Assembly: GCF_000744285.1 (NCBI RefSeq) | Contig: NZ_JQLQ01000002.1 | Coordinates: 2,486,501 to 2,550,500, forward strand | Source: Carnobacterium pleistocenium FTR1 | GTDB lineage: Bacteria > Bacillota > Bacilli > Lactobacillales > Carnobacteriaceae | Length of the DNA stretch: 64,000 nt | Reading direction: 5' to 3' | In this document: positions 18,267-27,496 of the stretch, piece by piece | How the letters are laid out: each line of letters begins with the position of its first letter | How positions within the stretch are numbered: the first letter of the stretch is position 1 | Translations under genes and position numbers: made by a program | Notes under the pieces: generated by a model | The model's database searches: none | Told to the model about the DNA's origin: nothing | What the model saw: the letters and a program-made list of their open reading frames with translations, nothing else

Positions 18267-20450
18267 TTATTTTTTCAACACTCGCATCGCATTTAGGACA
18301 GCAATAACTGTTACGCCAACATCTGCAAACACGGCTTCCCACATTGTTGCAAAACCAAAAGCTCCTAGAATTAAGAAAAATCCTTTTACTGCAAGAGCTA
18401 AAATTATATTTTGCCATACGATTCTTCGAGTATCTTTTGCGACTTGCATAACGGTTCCAATTTTAGAAGGCTTATCATCCATGATAACAACATCGGCTGC
18501 TTCAATTGCTGCATCTGAGCCTAATCCACCCATTGCGATTCCAATATCTGAACGGGCAAGTACAGGAGTATCATTGATTCCATCACCAACAAAAGCAACT
18601 TTTTCTTTCGGGCCCTTGCGTGCCATGATTTCTTCCATTTTCTCTACTTTATCTTGTGGCAAAAGCTCTGCATAAAACTCGTCAATGCCTAATTTTTTAG
18701 CAACGGCTGCTCCTACTGCTTTTGAGTCTCCCGTTAGCATAATGATGTGTTTTACACCTTTTTCTTTCATTAAAGCTATTCCTTCTGCTGCATCTTCTTT
18801 GATTGCGTCTGCAATCAAAATGTACCCAGCAAACTCCTTATCTACTGCTACATAAATAAGGGTTCCAATTTCAGTTGATTCAGTAAATGAAATATTGTAT
18901 TTTTGCATTAATTTCGCATTTCCTGCTAATATTTCTTTTTCATCAACGTTTGCTTGGATGCCATACCCTGAAATATCATTGTATTCCGTAATGCGGTTTT
19001 CAACGATTCGTTCCTCATATTTTTCTTTGATTGCATCAGCAATCGGATGCGAAGAATGAGTTTCCGCGTATGCAGCTAACTCTAACAACTGCTCTTTACT
19101 CCATCCACTTGCAGGTTGAATACTAGTGATTTCGAATTTGCCCTTCGTTAACGTTCCGGTCTTATCCATAATGACATACTTAATATCATTCAATCCTTCT
19201 AAGAAGTTGCTCCCCTTCACTAAAATTCCTTTTCGTGAAGCGGCTCCAATTCCGCCAAAAAATCCAACAGGAATAGACACAACTAATGCACATGGACAAG
19301 AAATAACAAGGAAAATACTTGCTCGATAGATCCATTCATTAAATGTAGCCCCAGGAAGCACTAGAGGAGGAATAATCGCCAGTACTAAAGCAAAGATAAC
19401 AACAATCGGCGTATAGTAATGCGCAAACTTTGTAATAAAGTTCTCAGTAGGTGCTTTTCGGCTACTAGCATTTTCAACTAAATCAAGAATTTTTGTAACC
19501 GTTGATTCAGAAAAAAGCTTTTCAACTATCACTTCAATCAAACCATTTTTATTGATAAAACCACTTAAAACACTATCTGTTATTTTAACACTTCTAGGAA
19601 CTGACTCCCCTGTTAGTGCAGAAGTATCCATTGAAGACGCTCCGGTAATGATTTTCCCATCTAAAGGAACTTTCTCTCCTGGACGTATGACAATCGTATC
19701 GCCAACTTTAATCGTATCTGGTGATACACTACGTGTGCTTCCATCTGCTAGTTTTAAATTCGCATAGTCTGGCCTTATATCCATCAAGTCAGCAATCGAG
19801 CGTCGCGATCTACTAACGGCAATACCTTGGAAAACTTCTCCCACCTGATAAAAGAGCATAACAGCTACTGCTTCTGGATACTCCTGAATATAAAAAGCAC
19901 TTAAAGTAGCAATAGTCATCAAAAAATTCTCATCGAATACTTGTCCATTGATTATATTTTTTATGGCACTCCAGACAACATCATACCCCGCTACAAGATA
20001 AGCGGCCACAAATAATCCGATAGATACCATTTCATTCATAGGAACAAAATTTGCAACGAATAATAAAATCAAAGCAATGATTAAACGACTAAGGATAGTT
20101 TTTACATTATTTTTTTCATGATCCTTCTCATGTGAATGATCTGAGTCTTCTAAATGACTTATTTCTTTATTTTCATCTAATGGAAGGCCATCTTTTCCAA
20201 TCGGAAATCTAGTTAATTTAGACAGCAAGGTTACTTCAGGTTCTAGTTTATTTATTCTTGATTTGATTAAAGGTAAAATTTTATTCTCTTTTTGTTTGTC
20301 AACGTCAAAACTAAGGGTCCTTGTCATATAATTAGCATTACTGTTTGTGACGCCCTCAATTTTAGCTACACCACTTTCAATCTTATTAGCACAATTTGCA
20401 CAATCTATCCCCTCAAGTATCCATTCATGGCTTTGCTTTTCTTCAGACAC
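18267..20450 (-). CDS. cadA: Cadmium/zinc-type P1B ATPase (CadA-like)
   Basis: Heavy-metal exporting P-type ATPase, likely for Cd(II)/Zn(II)/Pb(II). The 727-aa form has one N-terminal HMA domain with CANC at residues 17-20, a His/Asp/Glu-rich linker (SDHSHEKDHEK), the membrane motif SCPCAL, the phosphorylation site DKTGT and the hinge GDGINDTP. I chose the GTG at 20450 because AGGAGG lies seven bases upstream and because the promoter's start point (about 20522) falls downstream of the first ATG at 20525. A second ATG at 20516 remains possible. The divergent ArsR gene and operators indicate metal induction. Confidence 0.9.
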   Translation of the reverse strand: MSEEKQSHEWILEGIDCANCANKIESGVAKIEGVTNSNANYMTRTLSFDVDKQKENKILPLIKSRINKLEPEVTLLSKLTRFPIGKDGLPLDENKEISHLEDSDHSHEKDHEKNNVKTILSRLIIALILLFVANFVPMNEMVSIGLFVAAYLVAGYDVVWSAIKNIINGQVFDENFLMTIATLSAFYIQEYPEAVAVMLFYQVGEVFQGIAVSRSRRSIADLMDIRPDYANLKLADGSTRSVSPDTIKVGDTIVIRPGEKVPLDGKIITGASSMDTSALTGESVPRSVKITDSVLSGFINKNGLIEVIVEKLFSESTVTKILDLVENASSRKAPTENFITKFAHYYTPIVVIFALVLAIIPPLVLPGATFNEWIYRASIFLVISCPCALVVSIPVGFFGGIGAASRKGILVKGSNFLEGLNDIKYVIMDKTGTLTKGKFEITSIQPASGWSKEQLLELAAYAETHSSHPIADAIKEKYEERIVENRITEYNDISGYGIQANVDEKEILAGNAKLMQKYNISFTESTEIGTLIYVAVDKEFAGYILIADAIKEDAAEGIALMKEKGVKHIIMLTGDSKAVGAAVAKKLGIDEFYAELLPQDKVEKMEEIMARKGPKEKVAFVGDGINDTPVLARSDIGIAMGGLGSDAAIEAADVVIMDDKPSKIGTVMQVAKDTRRIVWQNIILALAVKGFFLILGAFGFATMWEAVFADVGVTVIAVLNAMRVLKK

Positions 20451-20498
20451 AAAAATTCCTCCTGTACTTATTCCTAAATCGTAATAACTCTGCTTTAT

Positions 20499-20556
20499 AT
20501 ATGAATTTTTCTTCATATGTTCCAAAAAAGTATACCACGCATGAAAATAAAGTCAA
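20499..20556 (-). promoter_or_regulatory. cadA promoter and ArsR/CadC-type operator
   Basis: On the minus strand TTGACT (20556-20551) and TATACT (20534-20529) are 16 bases apart. Just past the expected start point an inverted repeat ATATGAA-N6-TTCATAT (20499-20518) matches the core of SmtB/CadC-family operators (TGAACA-N2-TATTCA) at most positions. Metal-free regulator would block transcription here. Confidence 0.65.
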
Positions 20557-20592
20557 CAACATCATGCTGCGTTAGTGTTAAAATTACACTAC

Positions 20593-20628
20593 TTGCTTTT
20601 AAGAAAAAGCGTGCTATTCTTAAAAGCA
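20593..20628 (+). promoter_or_regulatory. arsR-type gene promoter with long inverted repeat
   Basis: TTGCTT (20593-20598) and TATTCT (20615-20620) are 16 bases apart and overlap a perfect 12-base inverted repeat TGCTTTTAAGAA / TTCTTAAAAGCA with an 11-base spacer (20594-20628). The repeat differs from the cadA-side operator, so it may serve a second regulator or a different binding mode. Confidence 0.6.
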
Positions 20629-20662
20629 CGAGGCTTAATTCATGTATATAGGGAGGTTAACC

Positions 20663-20974
20663 ATGTCAAATAAAAAACCGTCTATTTTAGACCCAGAAAC
20701 CCTTACATCTGTTAGTAAAATATTCAAACTTTTACAAAATGAGGCTAGACTTTCTATTATCTATTTATTAAAAGATCAAGAATTAAGTGTAGGAGAAATT
20801 ACTAATCTAATAAATATGGAACAATCCGCTGTTTCTCATAAATTAAATGCGCTAAAGAGTGCTCACTTAGTTAAAACTAGAAGAGACGGGAAAACCATTT
20901 TTTATAGTTTAGATGACAATCATGTTTTCACTATTTTAGAGCAAGTTATCACACATAGTAAGGAATCCAATTAG
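20663..20974 (+). CDS. ArsR/SmtB-family metal-sensing repressor (CadC/CzrA-like)
   Basis: The 103-aa winged-helix protein has the family core KIFKLLQNEARLSIIYLL, the recognition helix region MEQSAVSHKLNALKSA and the wing TRRDGKTIFYSL. No N-terminal Cys pair (CadC alpha3N site) is visible. A C-terminal DDNHVFTILEQVITH fits the alpha5 metal-site region of CzrA (Asp and His ligands), which suggests zinc/cobalt sensing. The ATG at 20663 follows GGGAGG; the ATG seven codons earlier does not. It is divergent from the P-type ATPase and very likely its repressor. Confidence 0.88.
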   Translation: MSNKKPSILDPETLTSVSKIFKLLQNEARLSIIYLLKDQELSVGEITNLINMEQSAVSHKLNALKSAHLVKTRRDGKTIFYSLDDNHVFTILEQVITHSKESN

Positions 20975-21047
20975 TAAATAGATCATTAAATAGTTAAATA
21001 ACGTTTTTTCTTTATTTTGGCTATTTGATAATTTAGTTGATTTAATT

Positions 21048-21099
21048 AAAAAACACTCTAGATAGTTTGATAAAATCAAACTATCTAGAGTGTTTTTTC
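21048..21099. terminator. Strong bidirectional terminator
   Basis: A perfect inverted repeat of more than 20 bases (arms begin AAAAAACACTCTAGATAG) separates the converging ArsR and VOC genes; both strands end in T-runs. Confidence 0.9.
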
Positions 21100-21106
21100 A
21101 AGCTAA

Positions 21107-21541
21107 TTAATCAAAATTTTCGCTCAGAATTTCTACACGATCTTCAAAAGATACTTCTTGATGAATTTCGTGCAGCATCCAAACATAACCAAAGCTGTCT
21201 AAAAACATCGCATTTGAAATACCCATTTCTTCTATCTTTGTAATCGGCTGAATTACCGTTACTCCTGCAGCAACTGCTTTATCAAAAGTTACTTGAATAT
21301 TGGGTACCATTACATTAAACCAAAATGATTGATTACTATCTTCTTTCGGTGCAAACAATTGATATTCACGATTTTCATCGAGCATATGGAAACGAGTATC
21401 ATAAATTTTGAAAACTACTTCGTTGTTTCCTACTTTAAAATCGGTCGCCTCAACTATTAGAACCTCAAAAATAGAACTATATTGTTCCAAAGCAACTTTA
21501 CTGTCTTTTACAACAAAATCTATTTCAACTCCTGTAATCAT
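21107..21541 (-). CDS. VOC-superfamily (glyoxalase/dioxygenase fold) protein
   Basis: The 144-aa protein shows the paired beta-alpha-beta-beta-beta pattern of vicinal-oxygen-chelate proteins and resembles PhnB-like members. It opens with VEIDFVVKDSKVALEQY and closes with FLDSFGYVWMLHE, a common VOC ending. I do not see a complete set of metal ligands, so the reaction is unknown. An AGGAG SD precedes the ATG. It is a single gene between two terminators. Confidence 0.8.
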   Translation of the reverse strand: MITGVEIDFVVKDSKVALEQYSSIFEVLIVEATDFKVGNNEVVFKIYDTRFHMLDENREYQLFAPKEDSNQSFWFNVMVPNIQVTFDKAVAAGVTVIQPITKIEEMGISNAMFLDSFGYVWMLHEIHQEVSFEDRVEILSENFD

Positions 21542-21803
21542 TTATACACTCTCCTAATTTTTTTTGTTAATCACTTTTAGTATAACAGCTATCTAATTTA
21601 GTAGCGTTAAACGTGTACTACTAAATTAAAATATTATGACTGGAACACTTAATAGTGCTTGATAAACTATACTTTTAACAAACAAGTTTAAGTCGTAAAA
21701 AAGAAAACTGAATATCCCATGTTAGAATAAACATATACGAAAGGGAATATATTTGGTAAAGTTAGTAAAGCTGTATTTATACAAACAAAAAAGGAGTATG
21801 AAA

Positions 21804-22703
21804 ATGAACTATTTAATCGATTTTTTAAAGGGTATTGTTATAGGAATAGCCAATATTATTCCCGGAGTAAGTGGAGGAACGATGGCAGTCTCCTTGGATA
21901 TTTACGATCGAATGATTTCTTCGATCAGTCATTTATTTAAAAATTGGAAAGCCAGTCTAAAAACATTAGCTCCTATCTTAGTAGGGGCAGTCGTTGGAGT
22001 TGTGGCATTTACCTATACAATTGAATTCTTATTGAGCTCATATACTTTGCCAACAGCCTTGGCTTTTATCGGTCTAATTTTGGGTGGTATTCCAGGTTTA
22101 TGGGAATCTTTTCAAAAAGGTCTAGCAAAACAAAAACAAGCCATTTCCATTAGCCACATTAGTGCTTTTATTCTTATGTTTGTATTGGTTGTCGTGATAC
22201 TCCCTCTACTACAAGGAGCCGGAACTACTTTAACAGCCATTCAACTAGATCCTTTAAGTTTGATCAAGTTATTCATTATAGGGATTATCGCTTCTGCAAC
22301 GATGATAATTCCTGGAGTAAGCGGGTCGTTAATTTTAATGGTCTTAGGCTATTATTATTTGATCATCAATACTATAACACTATTCATAACTGCTCTACGC
22401 ACAGGTAATATGGCTTCGTTATTGCCTAACTTTATTCTTCTGTTTGTCTTTGGTTTAGGTGTTTTGATCGGCATCTTTTTAATCAGTAAAGTGATAGAAT
22501 TTTTATTTGAACATTATAGTTCAGTAACTTATAGCGGAATCTTAGGTTTAGTCATCGCTTCTCCATTCGCCATTTTATTGAATACAAATGCACTGAATGA
22601 TTTACAAACCGCTCAAGCATTACCTTTTGCTTTAGTGGGGGTAGTACTATTGGTTATTTGTTATTATGGTATTTATCAATTAGGTAAAAATGAAACCAAC
22701 TAA
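21804..22703 (+). CDS. DUF368 membrane protein, candidate undecaprenyl-phosphate translocase
   Basis: The 299-aa integral membrane protein has two internally repeated halves, each with the motif IIPGVSGG or IIPGVSGS (near residues 17 and 178) that marks DUF368. Family members (PopT of Staphylococcus aureus and the Vibrio homologue) were shown to recycle undecaprenyl phosphate across the membrane for cell-wall synthesis, so that role is likely here. About eight membrane segments follow. GGAG lies seven bases before the ATG at 21804; an ATG two codons earlier is too close to it. It is followed by its own terminator. Confidence 0.88.
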   Translation: MNYLIDFLKGIVIGIANIIPGVSGGTMAVSLDIYDRMISSISHLFKNWKASLKTLAPILVGAVVGVVAFTYTIEFLLSSYTLPTALAFIGLILGGIPGLWESFQKGLAKQKQAISISHISAFILMFVLVVVILPLLQGAGTTLTAIQLDPLSLIKLFIIGIIASATMIIPGVSGSLILMVLGYYYLIINTITLFITALRTGNMASLLPNFILLFVFGLGVLIGIFLISKVIEFLFEHYSSVTYSGILGLVIASPFAILLNTNALNDLQTAQALPFALVGVVLLVICYYGIYQLGKNETN

Positions 22704-22784
22704 TTTGCCCACGTATATCAGAAAAAAGCAGTCTCAGATAGGGTGATTTATACGCCCTCTTCTTTTAGTGAGACTCAATAAATA

Positions 22785-22815
22785 AGAGACTGGGACAAAC
22801 CCCCAGTCTCTTTCC
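22785..22815 (+). terminator. Intrinsic terminator after DUF368 gene
   Basis: AGAGACTGGG / CCCAGTCTCT arms with a short loop, followed by TTTCC. The T-run is short but the stem is strong. Confidence 0.65.
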
Positions 22816-22883
22816 TATATCCGAATAATTATTCTAGAACGTGCCCCAAAAAGCAGACCCAACTTCAGAAGGAGATTATTTCC

Positions 22884-23969
22884 ATGCCTTATCTTAAACA
22901 ATCAAAATTATTACTATGGACACTGTGGGTCTTAGCAATGGCTCTCATTATTTATATTGCAACTAAGATTAGTTTTGTTTTCCAGCCAGTACTTGTTTTA
23001 TTTTCAACCCTTTTCATTCCAGTTATAAGTGCTGGATTTTTATTTTACTTATTGAATCCTTTGATTAAAGTAATGCAAAAATTAAAAATCAAACGCAGCT
23101 ACGCTATTATTTTAGTTATGTTTCTATTTCTTAGCGGAGCAATCCTGTTTATTATTAAAACTTTCCCCATTTTGATGGGTCAGCTATCTGATTTAATTGA
23201 AAATAGTCCCGCTATTCTTTCAGATATTGAGATTCAAACAAAACATATTGCATCATTCTCCATATTTGATAATGTTGATTTGGAAGGAACTTTAAATCGG
23301 TTAAACCTTTCCATTGATGCCTTTTCCAAAACAATTTTATCTAGTTTTACAACCAGTATTAGTTCTATCATTGCAGGGGTTGCGAACTTAACAATCGTCT
23401 TGATTACAGTGCCCATTGTATTATTTTATATGTTCCATGACGGTGAAAAATTACAATTGGCTACTACCCGTTTATTTCCCGATAAATATCAAAAACATGT
23501 CTTTGAATTGCTACATCAGACAAATCTGATTATCACTGCTTACATCAGCGGAAAAGGATTAGCGAGTATCTTTGTTGCAGTCTTAATCTATTTTGGATTT
23601 TTATTGATTGGACTTCCTTACACCTTATTATTAGCGATTATTAACGGATTTACTAACCTTATTCCTTTTATTGGTCCTTTTATCGGTGCTGTACCAGCAT
23701 TTATAATCGCCTTAACTATTTCACCGACAACAGCTCTACTGGTCACCATAATTATACTAATAGTTCAACAACTTGATGTTAATTTACTGACACCAAAATT
23801 TGTTGGAAAATCGTTAGCTATTCATCCATTAACGATTATTTTCATCTTATTGGTAGCAGGAAAAATGCTTGGAATTGTTGGAATCATTTTTGGTGTTCCC
23901 GCTTTTGCTGTAATCAAAACAATAGTTGTTTATATTAAAAGTAACCGAATCACTGCCGAAGATCACTAA
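22884..23969 (+). CDS. AI-2E family transporter (PerM/YdbI-like)
   Basis: The 361-aa membrane protein has roughly seven or eight hydrophobic segments and the family motifs PVVLFYMFHDGEK-like (here VPIVLFYMFHDGE near residue 180), LLAIINGFTNLIPFIGPFIG near residue 250 and QQLDVNLLTPKFVG. The family was named after the AI-2 exporter TqsA, but members also move sodium in exchange for protons and other solutes; the substrate here is unknown. AAGGAG precedes the ATG. No operon partner. Confidence 0.88.
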   Translation: MPYLKQSKLLLWTLWVLAMALIIYIATKISFVFQPVLVLFSTLFIPVISAGFLFYLLNPLIKVMQKLKIKRSYAIILVMFLFLSGAILFIIKTFPILMGQLSDLIENSPAILSDIEIQTKHIASFSIFDNVDLEGTLNRLNLSIDAFSKTILSSFTTSISSIIAGVANLTIVLITVPIVLFYMFHDGEKLQLATTRLFPDKYQKHVFELLHQTNLIITAYISGKGLASIFVAVLIYFGFLLIGLPYTLLLAIINGFTNLIPFIGPFIGAVPAFIIALTISPTTALLVTIIILIVQQLDVNLLTPKFVGKSLAIHPLTIIFILLVAGKMLGIVGIIFGVPAFAVIKTIVVYIKSNRITAEDH

Positions 23970-24097
23970 TAATAGCATTATTCATACTATCCGGACCGTA
24001 ATTTTCACTTCATGAACTAAAGGAGTCTACCAGTACAAGATGTTTTACTTTGTTTTACGAGAAGACTAAAATACGAGTATAGACTGGAGGGATCCTT

Positions 24098-24859
24098 ATG
24101 AAACTGGAGAACAAATCAGTTATCGTTACGGGGTCTGCTGGAGGAATTGGTGAGGCAATCGCTCGCTCATTTGCCAAAGAAGGGGCTAATATTCTTCTAG
24201 CAGATTATAATGAAGCAGGCGTTAAGAAAGTTGCTGCTGAATTGAATGCATTGCGCCAGAACTCAGCTATTGCTTTAAACGTAGACGTCTCAAAAAGAGA
24301 AGACACTGATCGTATGATCGAAGTTACACTTGAAAAGTTTGGCTCTTTAGATATTCTTGTAAACAATGCAGGAATTATGGATGGATTTGAACCGATTGGT
24401 GATATCTCTGATGAAAAATGGCAAAAAGTTATGGATATAAATGTACTTGGCGTTATGCGATCTATCCGTAAAGCTATTCCTATTTTTAGAGAACAGAATT
24501 CAGGCATTATCATCAATGTTGCTTCTATAGGAGGTCTTTATGGTGCTCGCGCTGGTGTTGCCTACACAGCTTCAAAACACGCCCTTATAGGACTGACAAA
24601 AAATACAGCTTTCATGTATGCCAAAGAAAATATTCGTTGCAACGCGATTGCTCCTGGTGGGGTAGCTACAAATATTGCCGCATCGATGGGAGATATCAAT
24701 CAATTCGGGATGGAAAAGACTCAGCCTGGACTGGCTTTAAGCCCAATTTTCGGTCAACCAGATGATATTGCTGCTGTTGCTCTTTTCTTGGCATCAGCTG
24801 AATCAACTTTCGTCAACGGTACGGTACTCACTGCAGACGGCGGATGGTCAGCTTATTAA
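24098..24859 (+). CDS. Short-chain dehydrogenase/reductase
   Basis: The 253-aa classical SDR has the NAD(P)-binding GSAGGIGEA near residue 11, LVNNAG near residue 88, the catalytic Ser around residue 140 and YTASK near residue 153. An acidic residue after the second strand (LADYNEA) suggests NAD rather than NADP. The end VNGTVLTADGGWSAY is typical. The substrate is not predictable. GGAGG precedes the start. It is followed on the same strand by a cupin gene 150 bases away. Confidence 0.92.
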   Translation: MKLENKSVIVTGSAGGIGEAIARSFAKEGANILLADYNEAGVKKVAAELNALRQNSAIALNVDVSKREDTDRMIEVTLEKFGSLDILVNNAGIMDGFEPIGDISDEKWQKVMDINVLGVMRSIRKAIPIFREQNSGIIINVASIGGLYGARAGVAYTASKHALIGLTKNTAFMYAKENIRCNAIAPGGVATNIAASMGDINQFGMEKTQPGLALSPIFGQPDDIAAVALFLASAESTFVNGTVLTADGGWSAY

Positions 24860-24975
24860 TCCAAATTACTCTCTGCTTTAAAGACTTATAAGATCTAGTA
24901 AACTATCAGCCAAGAGTAGAAATGCTTGCTTTATAAATACTAATTTGATAAACTTAAATTGTAATCGATATAAAT

Positions 24976-24990
24976 AAATAATTATTATCA
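24976..24990. promoter_or_regulatory. Fur/PerR-like box upstream of the cupin gene
   Basis: AAATAATTATTATCA matches the 7-1-7 Fur consensus TGATAATNATTATCA at 12 of 14 positions and lies directly upstream of the SD of the cupin gene. The region is AT-rich, so a chance match is possible. Confidence 0.45.
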
Positions 24991-25008
24991 ATAGAAGGAG
25001 TGGAGCTT

Positions 25009-25431
25009 ATGACAATAGATTTTAAAGATCATGGTAAAAAGCCTTATATAGTAAATATTGAAGATGCAACTGTTCAAAACGATAATTATCGTACAACAAT
25101 CTGGACGGGGAACAAATTACAAGCAACAGTAATGTCTATTCCACCGAACGATGATATTGGGTTGGAAGTTCATCATGGAATCGATCAGTTTATTCGTATC
25201 GAAGAAGGACAAGGCCTCTGTCAAATGGGACCTACTGAAGATAATTTAAATTTCGAACAAACTGTTTCTGATGACGAAGCCGTATTTGTTCCAGCAGATA
25301 TGTGGCATAATATCAAAAATACCGGAACTAAACCGTTAAAATTGTATACCATTTATGCTGGACCTGATCATGTTGAGGGAACCGTTCATCCAACTCATGA
25401 AGATGCAGAAAACGATCCAAACGAACAATAA
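25009..25431 (+). CDS. Cupin-domain protein
   Basis: The 140-aa single-domain cupin has the two motifs of the fold: motif 1 with EVHHGIDQFIRIEEGQG (His-His-Glu type metal ligands) and motif 2 with FVPADMWHNIKNTG (late His). Such small cupins bind a metal ion and act as isomerases or sensors; the reaction is unknown. The ATG at 25009 has AAGGAG eight bases upstream; an in-frame GTG three codons earlier overlaps the SD. A Fur/PerR-like box sits upstream. The His-rich tail (HVEGTVHPTHEDAEND) is polar and probably flexible. Confidence 0.87.
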   Translation: MTIDFKDHGKKPYIVNIEDATVQNDNYRTTIWTGNKLQATVMSIPPNDDIGLEVHHGIDQFIRIEEGQGLCQMGPTEDNLNFEQTVSDDEAVFVPADMWHNIKNTGTKPLKLYTIYAGPDHVEGTVHPTHEDAENDPNEQ

Positions 25432-25439
25432 ATAGAATA

Positions 25440-25489
25440 GAAAAAAACCAAAAGTTGAACACCTCATCCCAACTTTTGGTTTTTTTTAT
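25440..25489. terminator. Intrinsic terminator between cupin and P-type ATPase genes
   Basis: AAAAAACCAAAAGTTG and CAACTTTTGGTTTTTT arms around an 11-base loop; T-runs on both strands, between converging genes. Confidence 0.88.
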
Positions 25490-25582
25490 TTTTTTAGCAG
25501 TCATGTTGCAATAAAATCGGTTTAATCAAATTTGTCCGATTCTCATCATTTTAAAACAGTTTATTTTTATCCTATTTATCTT

Positions 25583-27439
25583 TTATCGGTCATTTTGTAA
25601 ACTTCCTTTTTTCTCTTGATGCAGTAAACGTAACCCGTTTAAGATGACCAAAATCGTTGAGCCTTCATGAAAGACAACCCCTATTGGCAAATCCAAATAG
25701 CCCAAAAGATTTAAAAAGATCAGCATTACAATAACACTTACTGAAAAGATAACATTTTGCTTGATGATCCGGTTTAATCTGCTGCTTAATTGATAACTGT
25801 ACAATAATTTAGCTAAATCATTTTTGACAATCACCACATCAGCCGACTCCATCGCCACTGATGAACCACTCCCCATAGCAATACCAATATCAGCATTTGC
25901 CAACGCAGGCGCATCATTTATTCCATCACCGATCATCCCTACCACCTTGCCATTTCCCTGACTTTCTAAGATATAATTGATTTTATCTTCTGGTGAACAG
26001 TTTGCTACATAATCGTTGACTTTCACTTCTTTAGCAACTTTCAAAGCTACCTTTTCATTATCCCCGGTTAATAAAACGACTTGAATACCCTCTTTTTGGA
26101 AACCAGAGACAGCTGCTACCGCTTCATGACGTATTTGATCGGAAAGCGATAAATAACCAACAATTTCATTGCCTTTTGCAACAAAAATAGTCGTATTTCC
26201 CTCGGCTATTTTATTAAGATAATTCTTTTTATCGAGGTACCCTTCGAAAGCACCTGGCTTTCCTACTTTGATATCGCCTTTTCTAACGCCTGAACCAGCG
26301 ACTTCCTCAACGGGTTCTGAAAAGTCGACTCCCCCAAAATCTACGTCTTCAAACGCTTTAACAATTGCGTTTGCTATTGGATGATTAGATTGTTGTTCCA
26401 TATAAACCACTTCACTAATAATATCCTCCTGCACTTTATGATCCAGAACTTGAAAGTCACCAAAAGTTAGCGTACCTGTTTTGTCGCTGTACAAAATATC
26501 CATTGTATTCAAAGCTTCCATGGCTGCACCACCTTTTACCAGTACACCATTTTTTGCTCCATTACTGATAGCACTGAGTGTTGCTGGTGTAGCAGAGGCG
26601 ACCAAAGCACAAGGACTAGCAACAGTTAATAAAACCATCCCCCGATAAAAGGCTTCTTGGAAAGTAAGGTCGTTGAAATAGTATAGTGTCATTATGAAGA
26701 GCGGTACAGCAATTAGAACCGCTATTACGTATCTTGACTCAATCCGGTCAATGAATTTCGAAATTTTTGACGGTCTATTTTGTGCTTCTTCTACCATCCG
26801 AATAATATTCGAAAAGACCGTTTGATCGCTCGTTTTATTCACTTTAAGATGGAACGAGTTGCCTTCATTGAAGGTTCCTGAAAAAACTTCATCTCCTTCT
26901 TCCTTTTCAGCAGGCAAAGATTCACCGGTTAGGGCAGCTTCATTGATTTGTGTTTTTCGGTCAGCATATCCATCTATTGGTAGTTGAGCTCCTTTTGAAA
27001 CGACCACAATATCCCCAACTTGTAAGACCTCTGTCGGTACTTCAACAACTTCTCCATTCTCTTTTAATACTTGGGCTACGGACGGGACATGGGCCATTAA
27101 TTCGGAAATAGCACTATTTGATTTATTGGTAGCATAAGCTTCTAGGGCTTCTGATCCGGCAAAAATCAATAATAAGACCGCTCCTTCTGACTCATAATTG
27201 ATCACGCAAGCTCCCAATGCCGCTAAAATCATCAGTAAATCAACATTGGGTGAGTGAGAGTAGATCGTTTCCACTATGGCTTTTTTTGCGGCAAAAAAAC
27301 CTAAAAATAAAATGGCCAAGTAAAATGAAAATTGGCTGTAGAGTCCTCCAAAAGGATCTAATATAAATCCGATAATCGTAAAGAAAATACCCATGATTAA
27401 AAATTGCCCTACTCGTGTCTTGACTAAAAATTTTACCAT
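25583..27439 (-). CDS. P1B-4 type metal-exporting ATPase (PfeT/FrvA/ZosA-like)
   Basis: The 618-aa P-type ATPase lacks an N-terminal metal-binding domain and has the transmembrane motif ASPCAL (SPC, not CPC) plus the late motif HEGST near residue 590. SPC together with HEG(G/S)T marks the P1B-4 subgroup, whose studied members (Bacillus PfeT, Listeria FrvA, CtpD) export ferrous iron, cobalt or zinc. Phosphorylation site DKTGTLT, hinge GDGINDAPAL and TGES are intact. Iron is the likeliest substrate. A Fur/PerR-like box lies 43 bases upstream. SD AAAGGAAAG. Confidence 0.88.
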   Translation of the reverse strand: MVKFLVKTRVGQFLIMGIFFTIIGFILDPFGGLYSQFSFYLAILFLGFFAAKKAIVETIYSHSPNVDLLMILAALGACVINYESEGAVLLLIFAGSEALEAYATNKSNSAISELMAHVPSVAQVLKENGEVVEVPTEVLQVGDIVVVSKGAQLPIDGYADRKTQINEAALTGESLPAEKEEGDEVFSGTFNEGNSFHLKVNKTSDQTVFSNIIRMVEEAQNRPSKISKFIDRIESRYVIAVLIAVPLFIMTLYYFNDLTFQEAFYRGMVLLTVASPCALVASATPATLSAISNGAKNGVLVKGGAAMEALNTMDILYSDKTGTLTFGDFQVLDHKVQEDIISEVVYMEQQSNHPIANAIVKAFEDVDFGGVDFSEPVEEVAGSGVRKGDIKVGKPGAFEGYLDKKNYLNKIAEGNTTIFVAKGNEIVGYLSLSDQIRHEAVAAVSGFQKEGIQVVLLTGDNEKVALKVAKEVKVNDYVANCSPEDKINYILESQGNGKVVGMIGDGINDAPALANADIGIAMGSGSSVAMESADVVIVKNDLAKLLYSYQLSSRLNRIIKQNVIFSVSVIVMLIFLNLLGYLDLPIGVVFHEGSTILVILNGLRLLHQEKKGSLQNDR

Positions 27440-27481
27440 CTTTATCTTTCCTTTCTAAAAGTAATTTTTCTAACCTACTAC

Positions 27482-27496
27482 TGAAAATAACTATCA
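27482..27496. promoter_or_regulatory. Fur/PerR-like box upstream of the P1B-4 ATPase
   Basis: TGAAAATAACTATCA matches TGATAATNATTATCA at 12 of 14 positions. In Bacillus the PfeT gene is controlled by PerR and activated by Fur, which makes such a box plausible here. Confidence 0.5.

Noticed and set aside
20450-20525. P-type ATPase starting at ATG 20525
   Set aside because: The predicted transcription start (about 20522) lies downstream of it, and GTG 20450 has a far better SD.
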